Assembly (NCBI RefSeq): GCF_051192575.1 | Contig: NZ_JBPJSQ010000007.1 | Span: 217,411-281,410 of the forward strand | DNA length: 64,000 nt | Direction of reading: 5' to 3' | DNA from: Aestuariimicrobium soli | GTDB taxonomy: Bacteria; Actinomycetota; Actinomycetes; Propionibacteriales; Propionibacteriaceae | Shown here: positions 42,897 to 51,933 of the stretch, piece by piece | How positions within the stretch are numbered: position 1 is the first letter of the stretch | Layout: each line of letters begins with the position of its first letter | Notes under the pieces: generated by a model | Databases searched by the model: none | What the model saw: only the letters and a program-made list of their open reading frames with translations | What the model was told of the DNA's origin: nothing | Made by a program: the position numbers and the translations under genes

Positions 42897-44570
42897 GTGT
42901 CACAAACCTCCGTCGTGCCCGGGTCGGCCACCGACTCACCGGCACCCATGAGCCATCGGGCGGTGCTCGAGGCACTGTCGGGGCTGCTGCTCGGCATGTT
43001 CGTGTCGATGCTGGCCTCGACCGTCGTGTCGAGTTCGCTCCCGGTGATCATCCATGACATCTCCGGCGACGAGCGTGACTACACCTGGGTGGTCACCGCC
43101 ATGTTGCTCACCAGCGCCATCTCGACTCCGATCTGGGGCAAGCTCGCCGACCTGTTCAGCCGCAAGCTGCTGTTCCAGCTCGCCATCATCGTGTTCGTGG
43201 TGGCCAGCGCCACCGCCGGCCTCGCCCAGAACCCCGAGATGATGATCGGTTCCCGCGCCCTGCAGGGCATCGGCGCCGGTGGCTTGGCCGCCCTCAGCCA
43301 GGTGATCATGGCCGACATCATCAGCCCGCGCGAGCGCGGCCGCTACATGGGTCTGTTCGGTGCCGTGATGGCGGTCTCGACCGTCGGCGGCCCGCTGCTG
43401 GGTGGCGTCATCACCGACAACTGGGGCTGGCGCTGGAACTTCTTCGTCGCCCTGCCCGTGGCCGTGGTGGCCCTGATCATCGTGCAGGCCACCCTGCACC
43501 TGAAGCCAGCCGCCAAGCGCAAGGTCAGCATCGACTACGCCGGCATCGTGCTGCTGGCCGCGAGCGTCTCGCTGCTGCTCATCTGGGTGACCAACGCCGG
43601 CTCCGACTACGCGTGGTGGTCGGTGACCACGCTGTGGATGGTCGGCCTGGCCGTCATCTGCGCCATCGCCTTCGTGATCGTCGAACTGCGCACCCCCGAG
43701 CCGCTGATCCCGCTCGACCTGTTCTCGAGCCGCACCTTCTCGCTGGCGGTCGTGGCCTCGATCGCCACCGGTATCGCCATGTTCGGCGCCTCGGTCTTCC
43801 TGGCCCAGTACATGCAGCTCTCGCGCGGCGCGAGCCCGACCATGGCCGGCCTGATGACCATTCCGATGGTCGGCGGGCTGCTGGTCAGCTCGATCGTGGT
43901 CGGCCAGCTGATCACCCGCTTCGGCTCGTGGAAGCCGTACGTGGTCAGCGGTTCGGTGCTGCTGATCGCCGGTCTCTACCTGCTGACGACCATTCACTAC
44001 GACACCAACTTCGCGCTGGTCTCGCTGTACATGTTCCTGATGGGTGCCGGAGTCGGCATGACCATGCAGAACCTCGTGCTGGTGGTGCAGAACACCACCA
44101 CGTCGGAGCTCATCGGCGTGGCCAGCTCGGGCGTGACCTTCTTCCGCAGCCTCGGCGGCACCATCGGGGTGTCGGTGATGGGCGCCGCCATGGCGACCCG
44201 CACCGCCTCGCTGGCGGCCGAGCGCAAGGGTGACATCGGCCAGGCCCTCGCGGGGCTGGGCGACAAGGCCCAGTACTGGATGGAGCAGCTGAACAGCGGA
44301 GCCGTGCCCCGCGTCGCCGACATGCCCGAGTCGCTGCGGGTCATCTTCGAAGACGTCTACGCCGGTGGTATCACCCACGCCTTCCTGATCGCGGTGCCCG
44401 TCGCCGTGGTCAGCCTGATCGCCGTGATCTTCCTGCCCAACACGCCGCTGACGCGGATGACCGCCTCCCAGCGCCGCGACGCCGGGGAGCGTGACCTGGC
44501 GGTGCACAGCGTGCCCCAGGGCATGGAGGTCATGGACGAGACCGACCACGAGTCGACGACGGCCCGATGA
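42897..44570 (+). CDS. DHA2-type multidrug efflux MFS transporter
   Basis: 557 residues with 14 predicted helices. Motif A GKLADLFSRKLLFQ and the antiporter motif in AVMAVSTVGGPLLGGVITD mark a drug:H+ antiporter of the DHA2/EmrB-QacA group. Near the C terminus a longer extracytoplasmic segment precedes the last helix. The GTG at 42897 is chosen for GGAAAGAAG just upstream. Translation is coupled to marR by a 4-bp overlap. Substrate unknown. Confidence 0.9.
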   Translation: MSQTSVVPGSATDSPAPMSHRAVLEALSGLLLGMFVSMLASTVVSSSLPVIIHDISGDERDYTWVVTAMLLTSAISTPIWGKLADLFSRKLLFQLAIIVFVVASATAGLAQNPEMMIGSRALQGIGAGGLAALSQVIMADIISPRERGRYMGLFGAVMAVSTVGGPLLGGVITDNWGWRWNFFVALPVAVVALIIVQATLHLKPAAKRKVSIDYAGIVLLAASVSLLLIWVTNAGSDYAWWSVTTLWMVGLAVICAIAFVIVELRTPEPLIPLDLFSSRTFSLAVVASIATGIAMFGASVFLAQYMQLSRGASPTMAGLMTIPMVGGLLVSSIVVGQLITRFGSWKPYVVSGSVLLIAGLYLLTTIHYDTNFALVSLYMFLMGAGVGMTMQNLVLVVQNTTTSELIGVASSGVTFFRSLGGTIGVSVMGAAMATRTASLAAERKGDIGQALAGLGDKAQYWMEQLNSGAVPRVADMPESLRVIFEDVYAGGITHAFLIAVPVAVVSLIAVIFLPNTPLTRMTASQRRDAGERDLAVHSVPQGMEVMDETDHESTTAR

Positions 44571-45040
44571 CCGACCGGCACGTTCTGGGCCCCGAGGCGT
44601 CGGATCGTGATCTCGCGATCCGACGCCTGGAGCAGGCGATGGAGCTGCTCGGTCGCCGCATTCGCGACTACTACCGGGAGGTGGCCGAGCAGCTCGACCC
44701 GGGGCTGCAACCGCACACCTTCAAGGTGCTCGTCTGCATCGACCGGCTCGCTCCGGTGTCGGTGTCGGCCCTCACCGAGCAGCTCGCCTCCGACAAGGGC
44801 CAGGTGAGCCGCTCGGTCAGCGAGTTGGAGTCGCGCGGGCTGGTGCTGCGCACCAGTGATCCCCGGGATGCCCGGGTGAGACTCGTGGAGCCCACCCCGC
44901 AGGCACGCGAGCGTCTCGAGCACGCCCGCCACCCGTTCAGCCAGCTACTGCGGGAATCGGTCAACGACTGGGGAGTGGACGAGGTCGACGACTTCTCGTC
45001 GCTGTTGGAGAAGATGGCCGGCGCCGTCGTGCCCCGCTGA
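44567..45040 (+). CDS. MarR-family transcriptional regulator
   Basis: 157 residues, winged helix-turn-helix: TFKVLVCIDRLAPVSVSALTEQLASDKGQVSRSVSELESRGLV, with the wing at RTSDPRDARVRLVEPTP (quoted in parts). Expected dimeric repressor released by small aromatic or drug ligands. Overlaps the efflux gene by ATGA, and the triple operator upstream of the operon fits autoregulation. Confidence 0.9.
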   Translation: MTDRHVLGPEASDRDLAIRRLEQAMELLGRRIRDYYREVAEQLDPGLQPHTFKVLVCIDRLAPVSVSALTEQLASDKGQVSRSVSELESRGLVLRTSDPRDARVRLVEPTPQARERLEHARHPFSQLLRESVNDWGVDEVDDFSSLLEKMAGAVVPR

Positions 45041-45065
45041 CCGCTCCCTGCTCGACCGGCGGGCC

Positions 45066-45887
45066 TCAGCCCGCCAGGGCCATGGCCCACAGTCGGCACG
45101 CGGCCACGCTGCGATGGGGCGCCCAGCGCGCGACGCGGGCGGGATCGTCCGCCCCGAGAAGCCGCAGCTGACGCTTCAGGGCCGCATCACCGGCCGGGAA
45201 CGAATCCGGGTCGGTGTCGGCCCTGATCGCGAGGTAACCGAGCGTCCACGGCCCGATGCCCTTCACGGCGGCCAGATCGGCGAGCGTCGGCTGCGTGTCG
45301 GGGGCGGCGTCGGCGAACAATCCGGCGACGGCCTGCAGGGTGGCCGCCCGTGCACCGGTGAGGCCGATGGCGGCCCGCAGGTCGTCCGTCGGGTGGGCGG
45401 CGATGGCCGAGGCGGTGGGAAAACGGACGAGGCCGCTCACTCCCGGGCGGGCCAGGAGCGCCACCAGCCGCGAGCAGAACAGTCGGGCCGCCGCCAGCGA
45501 CACCTGCTGGCCCACGATGGTCAGGCAGATCGCCTCGAACCGGTCGGGGAAGCGGGTGACCCTCAGCCCCGGTCGCTCCGCGACCTGCCGCGCGAACACG
45601 CGGTCGGCTCCCAGCAGGGTGTCGGCGGGGGTGGGGTCGACGGCGAGGTCGAACCAGTCGGCCACCCGGCGAGCCAGCTCGGCCGGCCCGACCAGCGTCG
45701 CCCCAGCAGCATCGAGGGTGACCGTGATCGGGTGGGGTCGTCCGTCGAGCTCGACCAACCGTTCCAACCGTCCGGCGGCCACGTCGACCCGGTCGATGCC
45801 CGCGATCGAGTGGGCCGCCAGGGTCTCCAGCGCCGAGCGGTGGTCGAAGGTTCCGACCGACTCGATCCGGGTGGTTGCGGGGGCCAT
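45066..45887 (-). CDS. alkA: AlkA-like DNA-3-methyladenine glycosylase
   Basis: 273 residues. N-terminal AlkA-type domain (IAGIDRVDVAAGRLERLVEL) followed by a HhH-GPD fold: hairpin LAAVKGIGPWTLGYLAIRA and catalytic Asp234 in SFPAGDAALKRQL. It excises alkylated bases from DNA. It lacks the Ada-like N-terminal extension common in actinobacterial AlkA. The ATG at 45887 overlaps the stop of the repeat-encoded micro-ORF (TGATG); a GTG at 45896 is an alternative. It is downstream of ogt, so two complementary alkylation-repair enzymes are made together. Confidence 0.9.
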   Translation of the reverse strand: MAPATTRIESVGTFDHRSALETLAAHSIAGIDRVDVAAGRLERLVELDGRPHPITVTLDAAGATLVGPAELARRVADWFDLAVDPTPADTLLGADRVFARQVAERPGLRVTRFPDRFEAICLTIVGQQVSLAAARLFCSRLVALLARPGVSGLVRFPTASAIAAHPTDDLRAAIGLTGARAATLQAVAGLFADAAPDTQPTLADLAAVKGIGPWTLGYLAIRADTDPDSFPAGDAALKRQLRLLGADDPARVARWAPHRSVAACRLWAMALAG

Positions 45888-46000
45888 CAGAGCCACGTCG
45901 CCGGGCCCATCAGAACAGGGCCCACCAGAAGAGGGCCCATCAGAACAGGGCCCATCAGAACAGGGCCCATCAGAACAGGGCCCATCAGAACAGGGCCCAT
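45887..46000 (-). CDS. Repeat-encoded 37-aa micro-ORF between ogt and alkA
   Basis: Starts with an ATG overlapping the ogt stop (TGATG at 46002-45998) and ends in a TGA overlapping the alkA ATG (45889-45885). Encodes MGPVL four times, then MGPLL, VGPVL and MGPATWL. Because the DNA unit is 15 bp, copy-number change leaves the frame intact and always keeps both junctions. Seen directly in the sequence; that it is translated, or that its role is translational coupling, is inference. Confidence 0.6.
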   Translation of the reverse strand: MGPVLMGPVLMGPVLMGPVLMGPLLVGPVLMGPATWL

Positions 46001-46007
46001 CAGAACA
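45903..46007. repeat. Seven-copy 15-bp tandem repeat between ogt and alkA
   Basis: Unit GGGCCCATCAGAACA repeated seven times without spacers; copy 2 (45918-45932) has two changes, the other six are identical. It contains the last two codons and stop of ogt. A partial eighth unit, GGGCCATCAGA at 45881-45891, spans the alkA start codon, so the array probably grew from the original ogt/alkA junction. Confidence 0.97.
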
Positions 46008-46551
46008 GGCGGACGACGGGCGCGTCGTCCGGTTCCTCGAGCTCGAGCAGGAAGCGCTTGCGATCGATGCCGCCCGCGAACCCCGTCAGCGAGCCATCGG
46101 CGCCGACCACCCGGTGGCAGGGGATCAGGATGCTGATCGGATTGTGACCGACCGCCTGCCCCACCCGCTGCGCCAGACCCTTCGAACCCAGCCGTTCCGC
46201 GATCGTCCCGTAGGTGGTGGTGGTGCCGTGGGGAATCTCGCGCAGGATCGCCCAGACCCGTTCCGAGAAGTCGTCTCCGTGGGTCTCCAACGGCACCGTG
46301 AAACGCGTCCGCCGACCGTCGAAGTACTCGCGCAGTTCGGCCCGCAGCTGCTCCAGCACCCCGGGCGTGTCGGCCGCGATCGGCGCCCCCATCAGGTCGC
46401 TGCCCGGTGGGTAGGTGTGGTTCTCGAAGTACAGGCCCGTGAGCGCGGTGGCGCGCCCGTCACCCGACTCGTCCCACGCCAGCGTGGCGGTGAGCTCGCC
46501 GACCGGGGTGTCGAAGCGGGCGTGGCGGCGACGCGCCGGGGCGTGGGTCAT
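46000..46551 (-). CDS. ogt: Methylated-DNA-protein-cysteine methyltransferase
   Basis: 183 residues. C-terminal DNA-binding/catalytic domain with FSERVWAILREIPHGTTTTYG and LIPCHRVVGADGSLTGFAGG; Cys145 in PCHR accepts the alkyl group in a suicide reaction that repairs O6-alkylguanine. The N-terminal domain is longer than usual but shows no Ada zinc motif. ATG at 46551 lies 1 bp after the ABC-F stop. The final codons LF-stop belong to the 15-bp repeat unit. Confidence 0.94.
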   Translation of the reverse strand: MTHAPARRRHARFDTPVGELTATLAWDESGDGRATALTGLYFENHTYPPGSDLMGAPIAADTPGVLEQLRAELREYFDGRRTRFTVPLETHGDDFSERVWAILREIPHGTTTTYGTIAERLGSKGLAQRVGQAVGHNPISILIPCHRVVGADGSLTGFAGGIDRKRFLLELEEPDDAPVVRLF

Positions 46552-46552
46552 C

Positions 46553-48373
46553 TCAGCCCGCCAGTTCCGCGGCTTCGAGCCAAGCCAGTTCGTACTCCTC
46601 GATCTGCGCGGCGAGGGCATCGTGCTCGGCCTGCAGCCCGATCAGGGCCGTGTGGTCGCTGGCCTGGTCGGCCATCCGCTGTTCGAGCGTGGCCTGCTTG
46701 GACTGCGCCTTGCCGATCTGCTGCTCGAGTCGCGACATGTCCTTCCTGGCCTGCCGGACGACCGCCGGATTCGCGGTCGGCTGCGCCGCGACCGGGGCCG
46801 CGGGCTCGTCCGTGGTGGTGGGTGAGGTGGGGGTCGACGGACGAGCGGCCGTTCCCGCCGTGCCCGACCTCCGCCGCTCCAGGTACTCGTCGACCCCGCC
46901 GGGCAGCAGCACGCAGTGTCCGTCGCCGAGCAGCGCGTAGGTGACGTCGCAGACCCGTTCGAGGAAGTACCGGTCATGGCTGACGATCACCAGGGTGCCC
47001 GGCCACGAGTCGAGATGGTCCTCGATGACGGTGAGGGTGTCGATGTCGAGGTCGTTGGTGGGTTCGTCGAGGAAGAGCACGTTCGGTTCGGCGAGCAGCA
47101 GCCGCAGGAACTGCAGGCGACGGCGTTCCCCACCGGAGAGTTCCGCGATCCGGGTGACCAGTTTCTGGCCGGTGAAGCCGAAGTCCTCGAGCAGTGTCGA
47201 GGCGGTCAACTGCTTGCCGGTCGCGACCGTTGTCTCCTGCTTCAGCCGGTTCACCGAGTCGAGCACACGCTCGTTCTCGTCGAGTTCGCCGACGTGCTGG
47301 CTGAGGTGACCCAACCGCAGGGTGAGGCCGTGCTTGACCCGTCCGCCGGTGGGTTCCTGCTCACCGGCGAGCACCCGCAGCAGCGTCGACTTGCCGGCGC
47401 CGTTGACACCGACGAGCCCGATCCGGGCGCCGGGGCCGATCGACCAGTCGAGGTGGTTCAGCAGCACCCGGCCGTCGGGCAGCACCACCGACGCATCGAT
47501 GGCGTCGACGACGTTCTTGCCCAGTCGGGCGACGGAGAACTCCTGCAACTGCATGCGGTCGCGCGGGGGAGGGACGTCCTGGATCAGCGTGGTGGCGGCG
47601 TCGATGCGGAACTTGGGCTTGCTCGTGCGGGCGGGGGCGCCGCGGCGCAGCCAGGCGAGTTCCTTGGTGGCGAGGTTCTTGCGGCGCTGCTCCATCGCCT
47701 GCGCCTGCCGGTCGCGTTCGACCCGGGCGAGCACGTAGGCGGCGTAGCCACCGTCGTAGGCGTCGACGCGGGCGTCGTGCACCTCCCAGATGCGGGTGCA
47801 GACGGCATCGAGGAACCAGCGGTCGTGGCTGACCACCAGCATCGCGGTGCCGCGGGCCTGCAGGGTGCGCAGGTGCTCGGCCAGCCAGGCGACGGCCTCG
47901 ACGTCGAGATGGTTGGTCGGCTCGTCGAGCACCAGCAGGTCGTGGTCGCCGAGCAGCATGGCCACCAGAGCGGCGCGCCGCCGCTCACCACCGGAGAGGT
48001 GGGTGAGGGACTCGTCCAACGCAATACCGTCGAGCAGTTCGGTGACGACGGTGCGCCGGTAACTGTCGGCCGCCCAGACGTGGTCGGGTTCGCCGTGCAC
48101 GATCAGGTCGCGCACGGTGGTGTCGGGCACGACCACTTCGGCCTGGGTGAGCACGCCGATCGACACGCTGCCGGTGCGGGTGATGCGGCCGTCGTCGGGG
48201 TCGACGGCGCCGGTCAGCAGGCCGAGCAGGGTCGACTTGCCGTCACCGTTGCGCCCGACCACACCGATCACGTCGCCGGCGCCGATGCCGAGGGAGACCT
48301 CGTCCAGCAGGGTGCGGGTGCCGTAGTGCTTGGTGACTCGTTCGGCGTTGACCAGGTTGGGTCCGGTGGCCAT
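46553..48373 (-). CDS. ABC-F family ATPase (Uup-like)
   Basis: 606 residues. Two ABC domains: Walker A GRNGDGKST and GVNGAGKST, signatures LSGGERRR in both, Walker B LLVLDEPTNHLD and VLFLDEPTNDLD, and H-loops SHDRWFL and SHDRYFL. The linker is the P-site tRNA-interacting motif region, and the C terminus is a coiled coil (about 545-606) as in Uup. No membrane segments, so it acts on ribosomes rather than in transport. Uup-like housekeeping role more likely than antibiotic resistance. Confidence 0.9.
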   Translation of the reverse strand: MATGPNLVNAERVTKHYGTRTLLDEVSLGIGAGDVIGVVGRNGDGKSTLLGLLTGAVDPDDGRITRTGSVSIGVLTQAEVVVPDTTVRDLIVHGEPDHVWAADSYRRTVVTELLDGIALDESLTHLSGGERRRAALVAMLLGDHDLLVLDEPTNHLDVEAVAWLAEHLRTLQARGTAMLVVSHDRWFLDAVCTRIWEVHDARVDAYDGGYAAYVLARVERDRQAQAMEQRRKNLATKELAWLRRGAPARTSKPKFRIDAATTLIQDVPPPRDRMQLQEFSVARLGKNVVDAIDASVVLPDGRVLLNHLDWSIGPGARIGLVGVNGAGKSTLLRVLAGEQEPTGGRVKHGLTLRLGHLSQHVGELDENERVLDSVNRLKQETTVATGKQLTASTLLEDFGFTGQKLVTRIAELSGGERRRLQFLRLLLAEPNVLFLDEPTNDLDIDTLTVIEDHLDSWPGTLVIVSHDRYFLERVCDVTYALLGDGHCVLLPGGVDEYLERRRSGTAGTAARPSTPTSPTTTDEPAAPVAAQPTANPAVVRQARKDMSRLEQQIGKAQSKQATLEQRMADQASDHTALIGLQAEHDALAAQIEEYELAWLEAAELAG

Positions 48374-48377
48374 CCGC

Positions 48378-49136
48378 TCAGCGACCGCGCAGGGACGACC
48401 GCGAAACCCGCGTGGGCATGGGGCCCTTCGGGATCGGCAGCTTGTTGCGCATGGTGTCGAGCGCCTTCAGCCGCGACTGCAGGTCGACGAGCTTGGCGGC
48501 GTCCAGCGTCTTCGGCTGCTTCTTCAGGTGGTCGGCCAGCTTGTTCAGCGGCACCTGACCAGCCTTGTTGCCCATCTGCACGATGGTGACCGGCACCCCG
48601 TTGGTGGCCTGCTCGTGGCGGCGCACCTCGGTGTTCAACAGCGACTTGAGGCGGTTGGGGTCACCCTCGGCGATCAGGTACAGACCGGACGGCCCGAGAG
48701 CGCGGTGGATGACGTCCATCTGGCGGGTGCCGGTGATGGCGGGGGTGGTCGTCCACTTCTTCTTGTCGAGCATCGTCAGGGCGACCTCACCCGAGCCGGC
48801 CTGACCCTCGAAGCGGGCGTAGGTCGCCTTGCGCACCCGCCACAGCAGGATCAGCATGGCGGCCACCAGGCCGAACGAGAGGCCCAGCAGCAGCCACAGC
48901 CACCACGGCTTCACCAGCAGGCCGACGACCACGAACACGATCACCGTGACGACGAAGGCTCCCGCCAGCAGCCACGGCAGCGACGTGTCGTACTCGTGGG
49001 TGCGCTTGTAGGTCTCCGTCAGCTGGCGAATGGTTCCCCAGTCACGCGGGTTGTCGGAGTTCTTGCGGCGCTCCTTCTCGGCGCGCGCCTGCTCCTTCTG
49101 CTTGCGTGCCAGTTCCTTGGCGGCTTGCGATGCCAT
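48378..49136 (-). CDS. DUF4191 membrane protein
   Basis: 252 residues. Lys/Arg/Glu-rich N terminus (AKELARKQKEQARAEKERRK), two adjacent transmembrane helices (about 57-100, LPWLLAGAFVVTVIVFVVVGL), then a cytoplasmic domain with RALGPSGLYLIAEGDPNRL. Conserved in actinobacteria next to lipA, as here (3-bp gap). Function unknown; possibly a membrane-associated nuclease-like or lipoylation-linked protein. Confidence 0.85.
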   Translation of the reverse strand: MASQAAKELARKQKEQARAEKERRKNSDNPRDWGTIRQLTETYKRTHEYDTSLPWLLAGAFVVTVIVFVVVGLLVKPWWLWLLLGLSFGLVAAMLILLWRVRKATYARFEGQAGSGEVALTMLDKKKWTTTPAITGTRQMDVIHRALGPSGLYLIAEGDPNRLKSLLNTEVRRHEQATNGVPVTIVQMGNKAGQVPLNKLADHLKKQPKTLDAAKLVDLQSRLKALDTMRNKLPIPKGPMPTRVSRSSLRGR

Positions 49137-49139
49137 CGA

Positions 49140-50087
49140 TCAGACCTTCTGGGTGAGGGGCGCCTGGGCCCGGGTTTCCATCGCCTGACGGTACAGCTTG
49201 CCGGCGCGGTACGACGAACGGACGAGCGGCCCCGACAGCACTCCGGAGTAGCCGATCTCGCGCGCCTCCTGGGCCAGTTCGACGAACTCCTCGGGGGTGA
49301 CCCAGCGGTCGACGGGCAGCAGGTGGGCGTTCGGACGCAGGTACTGGGTGATGGTGATCAACTCGGTGCCGGCCTCGTGCAGGTCGCGCAGCGCCTGCGA
49401 GATCTCGTCGCGGGTCTCGCCCATGCCGAGAATCAGGTTCGACTTGGTCACCAGCCCGGCCTCGCGGCTCCAGCGGAGCACGTCGAGCGAGCGTTCGTAG
49501 CGGAACCCCGGACGAATGCGCTTGAAGATGCGCGGCACGGTCTCGACGTTGTGCGCGAACACCTCGGGGCCGGTCTCGAACAGTTGCTCGAGCAGTTCGC
49601 GGCGACCCGAGAAGTCGGGGGCCAGCATCTCGACCCCGACACCGGGATTGAGCTCGTGGATCTTGCGGATCGTCTCGGAGTAGAGCCAGATGCCCTCATC
49701 GGCGAGGTCGTCGCGGCACACGCCGGTGACGGTGGCGTAACGCAGACCCATCTTCTGCACCGACTCGGCGACGCGCAGCGGCTCGCCGGTGTCGTAGCCC
49801 GAGGGCTTCTTCGACTCGATCTGGCAGAAGTCGCAGCGCCGGGTGCAGGAGTCACCGCCGATCAGGAAGGTGGCCTCGCGATCTTCCCAACATTCGAAGA
49901 TGTTGGGGCAGCCGGCCTCCTGGCAGACGGTGTGCAGGTCTTCGTCCTTGACGAGCCGTTGCAGATCGCGGTACTCAGGCCCCATCTTCGCCGTGGTCTT
50001 GATCCACGGTGGCTTGCGCTCAATGGGGGTCTGGGCGTTCTTCACCTCGACCCGGAGCAGACGTCGTCCCTCGGGTGCAATAGTCAC
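49140..50087 (-). CDS. lipA: Lipoyl synthase
   Basis: 315 residues. Auxiliary cluster cysteines C55, C60, C66 (CQEAGC, FEC) and radical-SAM cysteines C81, C85, C88 (CTRRCDFC). Inserts two sulfurs into octanoyl groups on lipoyl domains, including those of SucB (two lipoyl lysines) encoded at 52-53.9 kb. GTG at 50087 lies 6 nt after TAGACT. lipB is directly upstream. Confidence 0.97.
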   Translation of the reverse strand: MTIAPEGRRLLRVEVKNAQTPIERKPPWIKTTAKMGPEYRDLQRLVKDEDLHTVCQEAGCPNIFECWEDREATFLIGGDSCTRRCDFCQIESKKPSGYDTGEPLRVAESVQKMGLRYATVTGVCRDDLADEGIWLYSETIRKIHELNPGVGVEMLAPDFSGRRELLEQLFETGPEVFAHNVETVPRIFKRIRPGFRYERSLDVLRWSREAGLVTKSNLILGMGETRDEISQALRDLHEAGTELITITQYLRPNAHLLPVDRWVTPEEFVELAQEAREIGYSGVLSGPLVRSSYRAGKLYRQAMETRAQAPLTQKV

Positions 50088-50093
50088 CTCAGC

Positions 50094-50099
50094 AGTCTA
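50094..50099 (-). promoter_or_regulatory. -10 box of leaderless lipA
   Basis: TAGACT on the minus strand, 6 nt before the GTG at 50087, in the 78-bp lipB-lipA gap. lipA can therefore be transcribed apart from uppP-lipB. Confidence 0.6.
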
Positions 50100-50165
50100 G
50101 CCGTGGGCCGCTGGAGCCGACACCCGGGGCGGGGGTGGCGGGTGCGCTCGTGGCGAACCCGAGGC

Positions 50166-50858
50166 TCAGCCCCGGTCGAGGTCGGGCGACAGCTCGTAGG
50201 GGCGGAAGGCCAGCAGGTCGCCCAGCAGCGGCTCGAGACCGTCGGCGGCCTCGTCAAGACTCGGCACCGTGCCGTCGATCTCGTCGGCCAGCCGGCCGAC
50301 CCCGGCATCACTGATGCCGCAGGGAATGATGTTGGCGAAGTCGACCAGCTCGTTGGAGAGGTTGAGGGCGAACCCGTGCAGGGTCGTCCGCTTGCTCACC
50401 CGAATGCCGATGGCGCAGATCTTGCGCTCGGGCCTGCCGTCGGCCGCCGCCAGCCACACGCCGGTGCGCTCGTGGATGCGACCCGAGGTCACCCCGAACC
50501 CGGCGAGCCAGCGGATCACCGCCTCTTCGACCCGGCGCACGTAGTCGACGACGCCGACGCCCTCGGTGAGCTTCACGATGGGGTAGCCGACCAGTTGGCC
50601 CGGGCCGTGCCAGGTGATCTTGCCGCCGCGGTCGACATCGACCACCGGGGTGCCGTCGAAGGGCCGCTCCTCGGGCAGGGTGCGTCGTCCGGCCGTGTAG
50701 ACGGTCTCGTGCTCGATGAACAGGCACTGGTCGGGAATCTCACCGGCCGCCACCAGAGCGTGCACCTCACGCTGGAAGTCCCAGCCCTCCCGGTACTCGA
50801 CCAGACCGGGGAAGCGGTCGTGGTGGGTGCCGAAACCGTGCCGCTGGAACTCGAGCAT
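50166..50858 (-). CDS. lipB: Octanoyl-[ACP]:protein N-octanoyltransferase
   Basis: 230 residues. Substrate loop RGGKITWHGPGQL (77-89), Lys146 in RKICAIG and catalytic Cys180 in IPCGISD. Transfers octanoate from ACP to lipoyl domains, the step before LipA. The ATG at 50858 overlaps the uppP stop (TGATG), so translation is coupled to a cell-wall gene. Longer upstream starts would run into uppP and add no family sequence. Confidence 0.96.
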   Translation of the reverse strand: MLEFQRHGFGTHHDRFPGLVEYREGWDFQREVHALVAAGEIPDQCLFIEHETVYTAGRRTLPEERPFDGTPVVDVDRGGKITWHGPGQLVGYPIVKLTEGVGVVDYVRRVEEAVIRWLAGFGVTSGRIHERTGVWLAAADGRPERKICAIGIRVSKRTTLHGFALNLSNELVDFANIIPCGISDAGVGRLADEIDGTVPSLDEAADGLEPLLGDLLAFRPYELSPDLDRG

Positions 50859-51709
50859 CAGGCGGCGACCACCTTGGTGAGCACCAGCACCGCCAGCACG
50901 ACGGCCAGCACGATGCGGTAGATGATGAACAGGGTGAAGGAGTTCTTCGAGACGTACTTCAACAGCCACGCGATGCTGGCGTAGGCCACGATCAGGCTGA
51001 CCACGGTGGCGATGATGGTCGGGCCCCAGCCCACGGTCGTCGAGACCTGGTGGTAGTTCTCGACCGCCTGCAGGCCGCCGGCGGCGACCAGCGCGGGGAT
51101 GCCCAGGAAGAACGACAGCCGGGTGGCGGTGACGCGGTCGAACCCGCGGAACAGGCCGGCCGAGATGGTGGCGCCCGAGCGGGAGAAGCCGGGGAAGACG
51201 GGGGCGAGCGCCTGGAACAGGCCGATGATCAGCGAGTCGACGATGGTCACGTCATCCATGCCGCGAAGCTTCTCGGCGGGGCGCTTGGCCGCGTGCCGGT
51301 CGGCGAGCCACATCACGAACGACCAGACGATCAGGGCCGCGATGATCACCCACAGGTTGCGCATCGTGGTCTCGATGGCTCCCTGGAACAGCAGGCCAAC
51401 GACGGCAACGGGGATCGAGCCCAGGATCACGCCCCAGCCGAGGCGGTAGTTGGGGTCCTTGCGGGCCTCGGCGTTGGTCAGGCCCTTGAACCACGCCACC
51501 ACGATGGCGACGATGTCCTTCCAGAAGTAGATGATGGCCGCGATGATCGCACCCACCTGGATGATTGCCGTGAAGGCCGTCATGCCCACCGAGTCGATCT
51601 GGTAACCCAGCAGCTTCTCGACCACGTTCAGGTGGCCGGTCGACGAGACGGGCAGGAACTCGGTGATCCCCTCGACGATGCCGAGCAGGATCGCGTGCAA
51701 CCAGTTCAC
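50858..51709 (-). CDS. uppP: Undecaprenyl-diphosphatase (BacA/UppP)
   Basis: 283 residues, about eight transmembrane helices. Active-site motifs EGITEFLPVSSTGH (14-27) and PGFSRSGATI. Recycles undecaprenyl diphosphate to the phosphate carrier for peptidoglycan synthesis; also gives bacitracin tolerance. GTG at 51709 follows GAGAGGA. First gene of the minus-strand run reaching alkA. Confidence 0.96.
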   Translation of the reverse strand: MNWLHAILLGIVEGITEFLPVSSTGHLNVVEKLLGYQIDSVGMTAFTAIIQVGAIIAAIIYFWKDIVAIVVAWFKGLTNAEARKDPNYRLGWGVILGSIPVAVVGLLFQGAIETTMRNLWVIIAALIVWSFVMWLADRHAAKRPAEKLRGMDDVTIVDSLIIGLFQALAPVFPGFSRSGATISAGLFRGFDRVTATRLSFFLGIPALVAAGGLQAVENYHQVSTTVGWGPTIIATVVSLIVAYASIAWLLKYVSKNSFTLFIIYRIVLAVVLAVLVLTKVVAA

Positions 51710-51933
51710 TCAGGTGTCCTCTCCCAGAGGGATGTCCATCACAGGGGATGTCGTGTCGGTGGTGGGCTCACCGATCAGCACCGGACGAGCCATGGTGAGC
51801 CTACTGCGCCCTACCGGGGGTGGGGTGCAGCCCGGGGCTCACCGGCCGCATCAGGGACGAGGGCACGACCAGACCTCGCCCCAGGTCGTACGCGAACAGG
51901 CCGCCGTCGGACCGGCGGAACCCCAGCAGGACG

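Noticed and set aside
45903..46007. CRISPR array reading of the 15-bp repeats
   Set aside because: Units are directly abutted with no spacers and are far shorter than CRISPR repeats.
46553..48373. Antibiotic-resistance ABC-F protein
   Set aside because: C-terminal coiled coil and housekeeping operon position fit Uup-like proteins better than ARE resistance proteins; resistance cannot be claimed from sequence alone.
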